Below, piece after piece: positions 44,271 to 55,172 of a stretch of DNA of 64,000 nt. The notes below the pieces were generated by a model. It did no database searches. It saw only the letters and a list, made by a program, of their open reading frames with translations, and was not told the origin of the DNA. The translations under genes were made by a program, and so were the position numbers. The DNA is from Paraphoma chrysanthemicola (lineage: Eukaryota > Ascomycota > Dothideomycetes > Pleosporales > Phaeosphaeriaceae), in NCBI GenBank assembly GCA_020744225.1, contig JAGMWG010000001.1, forward strand, positions 1,550,001 through 1,614,000, given 5' to 3'. Within the stretch, counting starts at the first letter, position 1, and the number at the start of each line of letters is the position of its first letter.

Positions 44271-46646
44271 TCATTTCGACGCATCAATCCCCCACCTCCC
44301 AACCTCCTTCATCGCCCCCTCTCCCCCCTCCCTAACCCTCTCATCCCCCAACACCCCCGCAAGACACCCCCACCCATCGCGTCCGCCACCCCACTTCAAC
44401 ACCTCATTCTTATACCTCTCACCTCTCTCACGATCCAAACTCCTCCCATCCCTCCCCTCATCAAACACATCCTTCCAGATCTTGGCCGCAATCGCGCGAT
44501 CAAACAAGTACGAGTAATACGTCGCGCCGTAGCCGAATAAGTGTCCGAAGAAGCCTTGCCACGCGGTGCCCGCGGGTTCGGGGACGGAGGCGTATTGGTT
44601 GTAGATTGCGTGGTATGTGGATGTGGAGTTGAAATCGTGTGCGAGAGGAAGAGAGGAGTGGTAGACTTGGTCGAGCATGCAGAGTAAGATCTGGGATTCG
44701 AGTTCGGTGTAGCCGTTGCGTGTGTCAATTGCGAGGCGGTTTTTCAGCGCGTCCATGGGTAACGGGGCGTTTGTTTCCCAGTGCCGCGCGTATAGGCCGA
44801 GCACGTGTGGGCAGAACGCAAAGTGTTCCATGAGGACGGAGGGGAGCTCGGCGATGTCTGTTGCGCAGCGAGTTCCTGAGACGTTTTGTAGCGCGGTGCG
44901 GCCCAGGATGGAGTGTAGTGCGTGGCCCATTTCGTGGAAGAGCGTGCGGACGTCGTGGATGTTGAGAAGGGTGGGCCGTGGGAAGTGTGCTTTGCTGAAG
45001 TCGCAGATGAGTGCGATGGTGGGAAGCTGGAAGTAGCTGTTGCGTTCGGGGTTGTAGGAGACGGCCATGCCGTCAGTTGCGGCTTCGATGGGGGACGAGA
45101 AGCGGTGCTGCATGTGCGACATTTCTTCGAGCTCGGCAGGGAGAATCTCGCGGCTGCAGCGGAGGGTAAAATGTGCGGGGTTGGGCGTCTTCCCGGGGCG
45201 CGAGAAAAGGTCACAGTATAGGACGGCGATATGGCCTTCAGTATCGGATATGACGTCGAGTCGCCGCACGCCTTCGTCCCAGACTTCGCCGGGCTGGGTT
45301 TCTTGTGGGACAAAGCGGACGCCATATAGCTGGTTGAAGAGGCGCGATATGCCTTGCAAGACTGTGCCGACAGAGAAGAAGGCAGAAAGCGAGTCGGGCG
45401 TGCGCTGCTTATAGTGGCCTTCCATGGTTGCCAGCATCTTTTGTGTGTAGTAGAATTTGTCCCAGGCATTTATTCGGTCTGGGAAATTGTCTCGGTGGGC
45501 GTCACTTTTCTTCAGCTCCATGAGTTCATTTAGATCTGCCAAAACATTTGGTCGACTATCCTCGTATAGTGCGCCCAGAAAAGTGTTTACAGCGTGCGGT
45601 GTTTTGGCCATTTTGTTTTCCAAAGTCATGTGTGCAAACGTCTCGTAGCCTGACAGCTGCGCCAGCTCCGCTCGCAGCTTCAGCATCTTCTCCAGCCGTC
45701 CAATACTAGAGCTGCTGGCGGTCCGGACCGCCGAGTATGTTTCCTGTCGGACGTCGGCATCTTCGACGAATCGCAGGACGGCTTGGGATTCATGGTGCAT
45801 TGTGGAGATTCTCGTCTCTCCCCATTTCGTCAGGGCCTTTGCCAGGTTCGGGTCCAGCCCCTTCATTCTCTTGGAGTCGAACTTGAGGTTCAGCTTCTCC
45901 GGTGACATGTTCTCGACGAATTGTGACCCGACCTCAGCGATCTCTCCGCTCAGATCAACGAGCCTCTCACGTGTTTTATCATCTAATCCAATTCCGAACC
46001 GCGCAAAGTCTTCCATGAGTATTTTCGCCACTATCCTCTCTTCTTCAGTCCAGGCGTCGTACACTTCTGGTATTTCCGAGGCCTTCTTTAGCTGGTCATA
46101 CAGCACCGGCGTGGTATTCAGCTGGTTCATATACTGGAATACAGTATGGTATGCCTTGACTGCCATCATCTGAAACTTGCGGTTTGGATGCGTCCCTCTG
46201 ACAAAGTCGGCCAAGTCTATCACCCGACACAGTAGATCGCTCAGCTTGTCCAGGTCCTTGACCATATTCTTGAAGTCTTCTATTGACTCGGCTTCTGACA
46301 CCTTTTGCACGACGGCATTGCAGCGCTGGATCGTGACAGTGACAAAGTCTATGAAGCCCTCTGGGTGTGTGAGGTATTTGTTGCCTATTATCCCAGAGGG
46401 CGTATTCTTATGGAACGTCCGCTTGAAGCTCTCCCAGAAGGAGGCATTGTCGAACACTTTTCGCAGCGCGTCGTCATCGGTCTTGCCGCTCGCTGATAGT
46501 CCGTAGAGGGCGGAGGGCGGCGCACGATCGCGTGCGGTGGCTGCGGCGGCGACAGTGGTGTTGAAGCGGCGCTGGCGCTGAGACTGGTGGAGGCATCGCG
46601 AGCATATCCATGGCGAGGGCGGGGTGCGCGCGAGCCGTTTGAGCAT
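44271..46646 (-). CDS. OCT1: Mitochondrial intermediate peptidase (OCT1, family M3)
   Basis: Single exon, 791 residues. The N-terminus MLKRLARTPPSPWICSRCLH is Arg-rich without acidic residues, as in a matrix presequence. The M3 thimet-oligopeptidase zinc motif HEMGH lies at residues 571-575 (LFHEMGHALHSILGR), with the downstream Glu ligand in TDIAELPSVLMEHFAF. The segment QLPTIALICDF precedes it, as in Oct1. The enzyme removes octapeptides from imported precursors after MPP cleavage. An in-frame ATG at 46703 would add 19 residues; 46646 was preferred because its sequence fits family starts. The start lies 180 bp from the divergent start of a MICOS gene, so two mitochondrial genes share one short intergenic region. 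Confidence 0.93.
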   Translation of the reverse strand: MLKRLARTPPSPWICSRCLHQSQRQRRFNTTVAAAATARDRAPPSALYGLSASGKTDDDALRKVFDNASFWESFKRTFHKNTPSGIIGNKYLTHPEGFIDFVTVTIQRCNAVVQKVSEAESIEDFKNMVKDLDKLSDLLCRVIDLADFVRGTHPNRKFQMMAVKAYHTVFQYMNQLNTTPVLYDQLKKASEIPEVYDAWTEEERIVAKILMEDFARFGIGLDDKTRERLVDLSGEIAEVGSQFVENMSPEKLNLKFDSKRMKGLDPNLAKALTKWGETRISTMHHESQAVLRFVEDADVRQETYSAVRTASSSSIGRLEKMLKLRAELAQLSGYETFAHMTLENKMAKTPHAVNTFLGALYEDSRPNVLADLNELMELKKSDAHRDNFPDRINAWDKFYYTQKMLATMEGHYKQRTPDSLSAFFSVGTVLQGISRLFNQLYGVRFVPQETQPGEVWDEGVRRLDVISDTEGHIAVLYCDLFSRPGKTPNPAHFTLRCSREILPAELEEMSHMQHRFSSPIEAATDGMAVSYNPERNSYFQLPTIALICDFSKAHFPRPTLLNIHDVRTLFHEMGHALHSILGRTALQNVSGTRCATDIAELPSVLMEHFAFCPHVLGLYARHWETNAPLPMDALKNRLAIDTRNGYTELESQILLCMLDQVYHSSLPLAHDFNSTSTYHAIYNQYASVPEPAGTAWQGFFGHLFGYGATYYSYLFDRAIAAKIWKDVFDEGRDGRSLDRERGERYKNEVLKWGGGRDGWGCLAGVLGDERVREGGEGAMKEVGRWGIDASK

Positions 46647-46825
46647 GGTCGAGTCTCTGGCGGGCGGCGGTTTGACGGAGCACAGAAACAGAAACGATGT
46701 CATTGCCGCGGGAAAGTTGCGGCAGGGCTTGGCGCGCTCAAACTGCGCTCGGCGGAAGACGGGAGCTGCGACATCACAGCTTGCTCGTCGACCGTCCCAT
46801 CCATTGCGCCCTCCACCCGCCCAAT
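46647..46825. promoter_or_regulatory. Short divergent promoter between OCT1 and MIC26/27
   Basis: 179 bp separate the two start codons, both of nuclear-encoded mitochondrial proteins. GC-rich with no TATA-like element seen. Shared regulation is an inference. Confidence 0.5.
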
Positions 46826-47702
46826 ATGGCCTTCCGACCGCTGTTACGGCACGTGAGTAGCATCGAGAGCCCGCAGCAGGCATCAATTGACGTGTTGTAG
46901 CGCGCCCTCGCCCCGGCCATAGCAGCCGCCGTCACGACTGGTGTCGTCTTTGCTCCCCGGATAGTCGACGCTGAAGAGCAGCCGGCAGACATCGCAGTAC
47001 GTTCCTACGCTACCATTCGCACTATTTCCAGTCCCAATAATACCGCCCTTCATGACATGACGAGAAACTGATGGCATGTGACAGAACCGCAAACCCATCT
47101 ACGACGAGCTCCCTCTCGACTCGACCGCCCCTACTCTTCCCGAAACATCAAAACCATCCTCTGGTGCGCCCGCCGAGTCCTACCGCCCTACTCCCACAGA
47201 CCGTCTGGCCGTCCAAATAGGCTATGCGCGCCTGGCTCTCTACAAGCAAGCCGTGCGCGGCGAGCAGGCCGTCGACAATGCCCTGACCAAGACGCTGCAA
47301 CTCGAGCACAGCTTCACCAGCACAGTCCGATCATTAGCGCCCCCGCGGGAGTCTGGCGAGAAGATTTTCCCTGGTGCGCTGTACGTCCTGGTCGCCTCCA
47401 TGGCTGGTTCGATCATCACGCGCAACCGCAACATCCTCCTCCGAGCATCCTTTCCCCTAGCGGTCGGCATCACTGCAGCCAACGTTGTCCTCCCCATCAC
47501 ATCCAAGAACGTGGGCGATCTGATATGGACGTATGAGGAGAAGTATCCGGTACTGGCAGACGCGCATCTGCGCACGCGAGAGAGAATCACACACTTCATT
47601 GAGACTGGAAAGGCACACGCAGGTATGACTGCCGGCTTGGTGGAGGACAAGCTGCACGAGACGCGAGACGGTCTCGAGGGCTGGGTGAAGAAGGGCCGGT
47701 GA
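46826..47702 (+). CDS. MICOS complex subunit MIC26/MIC27 (apolipoprotein O-like)
   Basis: Exons are 46826..46852, 46901..46996 and 47085..47702, giving 246 residues. Introns are GTGAGT...GTAG (48 nt) and GTACGT...ACAG (88 nt), both phase 0. The first exon encodes only MAFRPLLRH. A mitochondrial N-terminus (RALAPAIAAAVTTGVVFAPR) precedes a Pro-rich linker. Then come the ApoO-domain helices YARLALYKQAVRGEQAVDNA, PGALYVLVASMAGSIITRNR and ASFPLAVGITAANVVLPIT, the two last forming the Gly-rich membrane hairpin. A long amphipathic C-terminal helix follows. It acts at inner-membrane crista junctions. Whether it is MIC26 or MIC27 cannot be decided from sequence inspection. Confidence 0.9.
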
Positions 47703-48024
47703 ACGATTGTTCCGTGCAAGCAGCCGGTTCTTGTCCAGTAATTGTACATTAGTGGTAGGATAGACCAGGCGACTTTCTTACGTGCAATGATATTGCCACT
47801 TTGTTCCGTCACCACTACAGCACGTTTAGCCGCTTTTGCGGTGAATGCAGGTGCTCCTTCCTCAACACTAACATCGCAGGAAGGCACACGCGACTCACTC
47901 TCACCTCACTTACGGACACGCCTTGGCGTAAACACGCTTTCAGTATCGGGTCGACCAAACTTCTCTCTTCTTCTCGCCTCACAGCAGCAGCACACGTCGG
48001 CCAACCCAATTACCCCAGTTCAGC
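47703..48024. promoter_or_regulatory. Intergenic between tandem genes
   Basis: 322 bp; MICOS 3' flank and promoter of the F-box-like gene. Nothing else seen. Confidence 0.4.
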
Positions 48025-49113
48025 ATGGCCACGTCCGCTAAAGATATGCCACCGGTCCTTCGCCTGCCAGATGAACTGCTTCTACAAGTTGCGTCCAAGA
48101 TCAACGGCGACGACAGGCGCACTTCGCTTCGACACCTGGCCCTGACTCACAGCCGCTTCCACCTTGTTGCCAGGGAGGTCCTCGTTCGCAATGCTGTCGT
48201 ACCTGTGCGCAGCATTGCAAAGTACCTCACACTTCTAGCGCAGCACCCCGAGTGGATACCCCGAATTCGCAGCGTCGAGTTCCGAGATGAGGGCCCTCCG
48301 TTCTTCTTCAGCACGAGTGCACGGTCGCACGGGAAATGTCTGGCCATGCTACACCATCTCCTGCCAGACTTCGCAGCGGATGAGATCGACGCTGTCTTTG
48401 AATGCGAACAGAACTCGGCATCACTGTGGCTCGTTGTCATTTTGGCTGTATTGAACAAGTCAGCGGCCTTGTGTATAGACTCGCAGAGCACTTTGGGATT
48501 CAGTGACTTCCATCAAATGCTAGGGCTGCCGACAACGCTTGGCGGGACAAACCGCTTCTACCGTGCGCTCACGCAGGGTTCGCGGAATGAACTTCGTGCC
48601 CTCACAATCACGACCCCAGCACACAACTCAGATTTGCGAAGGCTCAAATTTATACAGTTCCACAGTCTAAAGCTCTTGACCATCATGGGTGACCTTCTTG
48701 AGCTCAACGGCCGCCGGAGCATAGAGCGTATACTTCCTCAGAGCCTAGAAGAGTTGAACATCTTCAGCGACCATGACACACACATATGGAGCTTTCTAAG
48801 CGACTTGTACTTGTCCAGAACGAACACCAACAATTTCTATCATCTGTGGCAGGTACGACTCTGCTTCAACGCATCTTGTCGCTCAATGGCCCACTACGCC
48901 AATATCCACCTTAGTCATCGGCTGCCCTCCACTGGCGTAACTGTGCGGACTATTTTGGGAGAGTGGAAAAAGTGCAAGACACTTCTTGAGACAGCTTTTC
49001 ATGTTCGTGGTAAGCCTCGCTTCAAGCTGAACAGCTACAGGCAGAGCTGTCTCTTGAATGAAATTGAGGCTGTGGAAGAGGAGTTGGCAAGGTCAATCAA
49101 TTTCTCCCTATGA
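48025..49113 (+). CDS. F-box-like hypothetical protein
   Basis: Single exon, 362 residues. An N-terminal F-box-like segment (residues 10-50) reads VLRLPDELLLQVASKI then SLRHLALTHSRFHLVAREVL, resembling the LPxELLxxIxxxL...LxxLxLxxxxxxxxxxxxLY pattern of fungal F-box proteins. The rest is Leu-rich (LKLLTIMGDLLELNG, LEELNIFSDHD), suggesting irregular leucine-rich-repeat-type substrate recognition. I know no specific family name. The likely role is substrate adaptor for an SCF ubiquitin ligase, inferred from the N-terminus alone. Confidence 0.75.
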   Translation: MATSAKDMPPVLRLPDELLLQVASKINGDDRRTSLRHLALTHSRFHLVAREVLVRNAVVPVRSIAKYLTLLAQHPEWIPRIRSVEFRDEGPPFFFSTSARSHGKCLAMLHHLLPDFAADEIDAVFECEQNSASLWLVVILAVLNKSAALCIDSQSTLGFSDFHQMLGLPTTLGGTNRFYRALTQGSRNELRALTITTPAHNSDLRRLKFIQFHSLKLLTIMGDLLELNGRRSIERILPQSLEELNIFSDHDTHIWSFLSDLYLSRTNTNNFYHLWQVRLCFNASCRSMAHYANIHLSHRLPSTGVTVRTILGEWKKCKTLLETAFHVRGKPRFKLNSYRQSCLLNEIEAVEEELARSINFSL

Positions 49114-50050
49114 CGGACTTCGATCTGAGCTTAGAGTGGACCCGCGGGTTTCTGCGTATGATTTATTGACCTTTCTACAAACGGCTTGATCTTTTGAAGA
49201 CTGTCGCCTGCAGAAGTTGCGTTGTTTGCAACAGTGTGCAGTCTTGGCACCAAAAAGTTTACTTCTCGATCTTACATAACCCAGCCAGCCACTTTCAAAT
49301 ATTGGAAATAAACGAAATGCCCGATGACGACAAGTGTTCCCAAATGTCTCACTAACCTGGAGCTACAGATTGTTCCGACCGCCACAAGCAGTAGTCCCGC
49401 GCCTTCGGGCCCAAGAATCTGAACACTCACCGACCGGTCCGCCATCCTGGTCGGGCTCGCCAACCAAAATCCTTCAACACCATCGACGGATCTCACGCAG
49501 ATACGGTCGTACCCACAACGGGCGGACGCATAGATCCGCAGAGCTACTCCTCCAAAGCCCTGGGGCGAGCGCTACTGTTCGGAACAAAGCATGACTGCAG
49601 GAATTGTCTTTGGGCAATCGAAATTCTCGCGGCACAGTCGCGAACACGGAATTCATGCATGTCGAACGAGAACCGGTCGGTCGGACGGACAGGTGCATGA
49701 CATGAGCTGTCGCTTCTGTCGAGAAACATGGAAGTCATTTCGAGGACAGCGACCGGGCGGCTGGGCGAAGCTGGCACCCAATGCTCTGGTCGCACACGCG
49801 TGGGAGAATGCGTCTAGGCACTAGCCACATGACTGAGGCGTAAACTCGGGGCACTGATTAGGTGCGTGTCCACGCGGAGTGGGTCGTTGACAGATGGCCC
49901 CAGCAGAGCGGTGACGGGTCATGTGTTTGCGGGGATTGGCCGTGCGCGCAAGCGAAGGAATCGTTCCCTGGTGTCGGTAAGTCGACCTCCCATCAGCGCC
50001 CCCAGAACCCACTCCACCGGATCTCGACTTTTGTGTCCTTCACAGAGACC
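49114..50050. other. Intergenic, no gene supported
   Basis: 937 bp. Several overlapping open frames exist but all are Arg/Ser-rich and without recognisable motifs. The last few hundred bases hold the promoter of the methyltransferase gene. Confidence 0.4.
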
Positions 50051-51617
50051 ATGACAGCGACTCGTCAGCGCCCTGTGAGGCCGCTCTCGAGTGCGACGGA
50101 CCTGACGGACCTGACCGACTTCACCCATTCGACCCTCGAGGCCGACGTACGTGGTGCCATGCACTCTCCCCGCAGCGCGACTCAGGCACCCAGAGCTGAC
50201 CATTGTACCTCTAGTCGGACCCCCAGTCGGACGACTTTGGAGACTTGGAATCGTGGGTTACATCTGCGCTAGGCCGCTATACCCTCCTGCTGACCATTGG
50301 CAGCGAAACCGCTAGCCTCACGCCGAGTATCTGGGACTATGTGCACCTACATGGCCGGACATACCACCGATATATGGCCGGAGGTGAGCCAAGCGCATCG
50401 TGATAGCTTCATGACACTACGTGCTAACAAGCGCACAGCATATCCCTTCCCCAATGACCAAGTACGCCCCCTTGCTGTACTCGCCACCATTCGCTCGCCG
50501 CTGACCCCCCGCTCCCCAGCTCGAAAACGAGCGCTTAGATATGCAGCATGTCATCATCAAAGCGCTGTTCGCACAAAAGAACTGGTTCGCACCACTCAAG
50601 CGCCCAAAGCGCGTGCTCGATATTGGCTGCGGCACGGGCAAGTGGTGCATGGAAATGGGTACGTCTGCGGCACATCACCACCGTCACAATCGCCACCACT
50701 AACAATTGGCAGCTAAGGAGTTCCCCAAGTCCCGGGTACGTTACTGCGATAGCTTTGCGAGCTTCTTCTAACGCTGTAACAGATCGAGGGGATTGACCTA
50801 TCACCCATTCAACCAGATGTGTAAGTACCCTTTGTGATTCGCGTCGCACTCCTCAATGACGGTGCTGACCAGAGATAGAACCCCCGCTAATGTCGACTTC
50901 TTCATTGACGATATCCGACGCAAAGAATGGTGGCATTGCACCCAGCCCTACGACTACATCCACACCCGCATGTCGCTTGGCATCTTCGAAGACTTCCGCG
51001 AGATAATACAAAAGGGCTATAACAACCTGGAGCCTGGAGGGTATATGGAATCTCACGAGATGTACTCGAAAGTGTACTGTGACGACGGCACCATGCCACC
51101 AGACTTCGAGCTGCTCGAGTGGACAAGACTGCAGGACAAGGCTGCCATGACACTTGGCAAACCCTTACGGATTGCCAACAAGCTGAAAACGTGGTACGAA
51201 CAGGCAGGCTTTGTCGATGTCAAGGAGGAAACTGTTGCTATCCCCATCAACACATGGCCGCGCGACGCACGCTTCAAACTCCTCGGCAAATTCATGCTCT
51301 GGAACATGCACGCCGGCGTGCACGCATGGACCGTGGAATACTTCACCAAAGCGCTACAATGGACCGACGTCGAAGTACAAGTCTACCTCGCCCATCTCCG
51401 CAACGCAATGGCCGATAAATCCGTCCACGCATATTACAAAGTGTAAGTTAAATCCCACACTTCGCGTCCTGGTTTGGAAACTGATATAAACGTGTGTAGC
51501 TGGATCGTGCACGGGAGAAAACCACATCCGCATGAACCGCAGAGCCAGGCTATTAAGCCTGCCCATTGGCCTCAAGAGCCTGGGCCGGATGACGAGAACA
51601 TGGACGACGACGAGTGA
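50051..51617 (+). CDS. LaeA-like SAM-dependent methyltransferase, nine exons
   Basis: Exons are 50051..50146, 50215..50252, 50304..50383, 50439..50461, 50520..50658, 50713..50735, 50783..50820, 50879..51442 and 51500..51617, giving 372 residues. Every intron is GT-AG, and phases chain consistently through two 23-nt and two 38-nt exons. The class I methyltransferase motif I is VLDIGCGTGKW (residues 111-121), followed by SRIEGIDLSPIQP, the acidic NVDFFIDDI loop and NLEPGGYMESHEMY. The upstream block ETASLTPSIWDYVHLHGRTY and YPFPNDQ is typical of the TAM-domain/LaeA-type family common in Pezizomycotina. The acidic tail ends PGPDDENMDDDE. Many such proteins exist per genome with mostly unknown substrates; a few, like LaeA, regulate secondary metabolism. 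No biosynthetic core gene is adjacent. Confidence 0.9.
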
Positions 51618-52777
51618 ACCGAGCAGAGCGCTATTGCACTTGTGATACGAATTTTGTGTTTGAGCGCATTTTCTTCTTATTTGGGGTCCAAGCAAGCAAA
51701 TAAGGACGGCGTAATCCATGGCTTTTCGGTGTTCTCATTAAAGACGGGGCCGGGGAAAGCGTCGAGCTTTTTCTTCTCCGACATTTTTTTACGATTTGGG
51801 CGAATATTTTGATATCATTTTTTTGGGCGGCGGTATTAATTTTCTTGCATAATGCGAAGCTGGGATGGGCGGCTATCTTTTGTTTTGAGCAAAAGCCCGA
51901 CAGATGGAAGTGGAGGGGAGGGGAGGGAGCATGGTGGATGGGATGGGCATGTTTAGCTTTTGTATAGGCTGGTTTGATATGGGATAGGATTGGATAGGAT
52001 GTATACATTCGGATTCTTGTGAGGTTGGGGTTTAGAAGATTGAGTGAGTCATTGATATGAGGTATTTGATGTTTCGACTCATGTCTCATATGATGCTGCT
52101 TCGTTTTGCGACTCCTTCTGGAGTTATAAGTGACGGACTGTCCAGGCCAGGAATAGCTTGACCGTGGAGGGTATTCCGCAGTTTCTTCTGAGACTTTGGG
52201 TTTGTTGCTTTGGGGGATGTGATGGACATACAATATCGATTGTACTGCACATCAGCAACCCCATTACGACACTGGGAAAAAACGACGGGCCGTATTCTGC
52301 CTAGTGGCCTCAGCACGCGTGGTGTATAAAACGCACAAAACCGCCACAGGACATGAGTTAAGTGCTCAGCCTTACGGACGCTGAGATCAGATTGCACTCT
52401 TTTACAGCGAATGGCTAAGTGTGCTACTGAAGCTGCAGTGGTCCATGTGTGTAAGTTTTGATGTTAGCACTTTTAGCATGGGGCTCGCGCTCTCTGTCTA
52501 GAACCGGTCACATTGGTACGATTTCGTCATCGTAGCTATCATGGCTGTGCTCATTAGACTACGATCAGTAGCAACGAAGTTCACGCTAGACTCGAAATCT
52601 CGGTCATCGAGATCCTCCCATCTCGCTTGAGGGACCACAGCCACGATCCCAGCCACGGTCAGACTCAGCCACACTCTTTAGCCAGCAGCTGATAGCCTTT
52701 GCAGCATCGTTCCTCCCTCATATCGTCTATTCCACATGTCCAGATTCATGGGGAAATTGTTTCCAAGATAACACAGG
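51618..52777. other. Intergenic upstream of the HET pseudogene
   Basis: 1160 bp with no supportable gene. There is a short purine-rich G-run tract at about 51905-51950. Confidence 0.4.
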
Positions 52778-54503
52778 ATGGCAAGTCCGTTGAGGGATTC
52801 GGTCGTATTGAACAATCGCGTCCGGAGCGCCAGCCTTGCGGGAACATCGCCAGAGACAACTCAAGAGCGTCTACGCAGAGCACGAGAACGCTCCTCCTCA
52901 TCATCTTCGGACTCTATAACTCTCGAGGAAACCGATAAGCAAGCGGTTACATCTTTGGCTACACCCGACAATGGAGCCACAACAAACCCTGCATCGCAGG
53001 GCACAGCGGCAGAGCCGATTCAATTCCAGCACACACCACTCGATCTAAGTCAGAACACAATACGAGTTGTAGAAGTACTTCCGCTTGGCACCGATGGTCT
53101 TGTACGGTGTAGGGTGCGACACACCACTATTGAGTCGGAATACACTTGCCTTTCATACGTATGGGGTGACGCAGACGACAGCCACACTATCCATATGAAT
53201 GGGCAACCATTCCCGAGTGCGTCACAATCTATGGAACTTTCTCAAGGTGGCCAGCTCGGATGAAACAAAAGCAGGAAATCTGGGCTGGCATAATTCTGCG
53301 TTCAGCTTCGAAGCAGCAACCAAAGCCCTCTGGATAGATGCCTTGTGCATCGATCAGGGCAATAATAATGAACGGAACCACCAGGTGCAACAAATGGGTT
53401 CAATCTTCCGGCAAGCGCAGCGCGTCCTTGCGTGGACTGGTCGCGATCATGAATACGCATCGCTGCTGCGCTATTTGCGCGTAGACATGGGTAAGACGCG
53501 ATTCTTTGACGCTGAGTACTTCCTGGCCCTCGACAGATTTTGCAAAGACAAATATTGGAAAAGAGCTTGGATCACGCAAGAAGTGCTGCTGGCTCGTCAA
53601 GTTCTGCTTGTCGCCAACAACGAAGCGGTCGACTTGGCATACTTTCGCGGAGAAATAAGCGCATCGGTCTATAGAACCTTCGGCGCCATTATTTATGAAG
53701 ACCTCTGGGAACGCATCATTTATCTCGCGGAACAGAATAGAGATTTCACTATTCTAGAAAACCTGCATCACTTGAACTGGAAGGAGTGTTCCGATTGCCT
53801 AGACGTTGTCTACTCTCTCGCATCCATCTCTCGAGATGGGCCAGAACTTCAAATCGAGTACAATATTGGACCTCTCGAATTGGCTTGCAAGGTGCTCCGT
53901 CTCTTGAAGCAAGATCTATGTCTGGTCCACATCAAGACTGTGTTTAGCGCTCTAGGCGCAATCGAAGCCTTGGAATGGAGCAAGTCAGCTGCCTTGCCCC
54001 AGTCCTTTGTAGCTCTTGAAGCTCATTTGTGGCGCGCAGATGGTAAAAGATGTCCCAATTGCGACTTCGAGATGGACTGGGACAGTCTGCAGAAGCAATA
54101 TGCGCCTTATATGGTCTTTGCACACTGTCTTCGTTGCATCGAATCAGAAGTTTTGAGTCTCGACCACTACGGCCGGCGTCTTCATAAAGGAAAGGCTCCG
54201 CACCTCCTCATCATGTACAGCCAATCGGATGCTTCAGCAGCGCAGACCATGGATCCCATGCACACATCCTTGTATCTCCTTGGACCAGACAATATAGTAA
54301 AGGAATTGTCGGTTGTTCCGCACTCTCTGACTGAAGGACAAACTGGTACCTCGCTGACGGTCCACTTATCAATAAAGGGTTTATCTGAGCTCATCAGAGT
54401 AGCCGAATATGAATATACAGGTCACGATTGGAAACAATCGCACTCAACCTCAGCAGATGGCTCCCTAGATGATACATTTCGATCATGGAGACTCGTCGAG
54501 TGA
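52778..54503 (+). pseudogene. HET-domain gene interrupted by a one-base frameshift
   Basis: The first frame starts at ATG 52778 and contains a Ser-rich leader, then IRVVEVLPLG and EYTCLSYVWGDADDSHTIH. It runs out of homology at NGQPF (about 53212) and stops at 53263. Homology resumes one frame over at 53214 with RVRHNLWNFLK and continues without a break: LWIDALCIDQ, NHQVQQMGSIFRQAQRVLAW, YWKRAWITQE, then two CxxC pairs (RCPNC and HCLRC), to a stop at 54501-54503. The intact paralogue at 15279 has NDRPFRVRENLW contiguous here, so an intron is excluded and one C in the run 53212-53214 is extra. A functional product of about 570 residues is thus prevented, unless the base is an assembly error or frameshifting occurs. 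Confidence 0.85.
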
Positions 54504-55172
54504 GCCAAAAGTAGGGCCTCCTACACGGAGGCGTGACGGTCCGATGACAATTTGGCCAAAAGACGACACTACGACGAGAAGGTCTGTCGACTCAGGGGCA
54601 CAGCGAGGGCTTGTGTGGAAGCCAGACACAAGCGCGCAAGGACGCACGAGTATGACCAGGATGCAATTGATTTGTCTTCACCTAGAACGTAGGTACGCAA
54701 GCACACCGCCATCACTGTTTGAGCACCGAGTTGCTCAGTTGTGCAAAGCGTGAGTTGCAGGAAGATATCTTGTTGTGGAGAAATATTAGGAAGAATATCC
54801 CACAGAGATGCCAGGCCGACACGTTTCAACGTTTACAAGTACCCGGGATACTCGAATCTATCTCAAAAATGAGCACGAGTCTTTTCAGCTATATGTATTT
54901 TCCGAACTCTGGGCTGTCGATCTCAGGCGAAGTGGATCGGGTATCAAAGACACGTCGTTCCTTTATGTCCTTTGTGTACAGAATATTAGGACGAAGCTGT
55001 GGGGAAGACTTGCTCTCCGGATTAATTCATTTTCTTAGACACTAGCGAATTGATAGCCACGAGAGACGGGAAAAGTTCGATGAGTTAATATCAGAACTAT
55101 TGCTTGAGAGCCCGATTATTGGCATGGGTTGTCAACATGAGCAGTCTCAATTTCAGCAATCTCCACATCAGA
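54504..55172. other. Intergenic between HET pseudogene and hypothetical gene
   Basis: 669 bp. Two overlapping open frames (54719..55045, 54808..55038) have no recognisable motif and are not called. Confidence 0.4.

Noticed and set aside
49591..50050. Overlapping Arg/Ser-rich frames on both strands
   Set aside because: No recognisable features; GC-skewed random frames.
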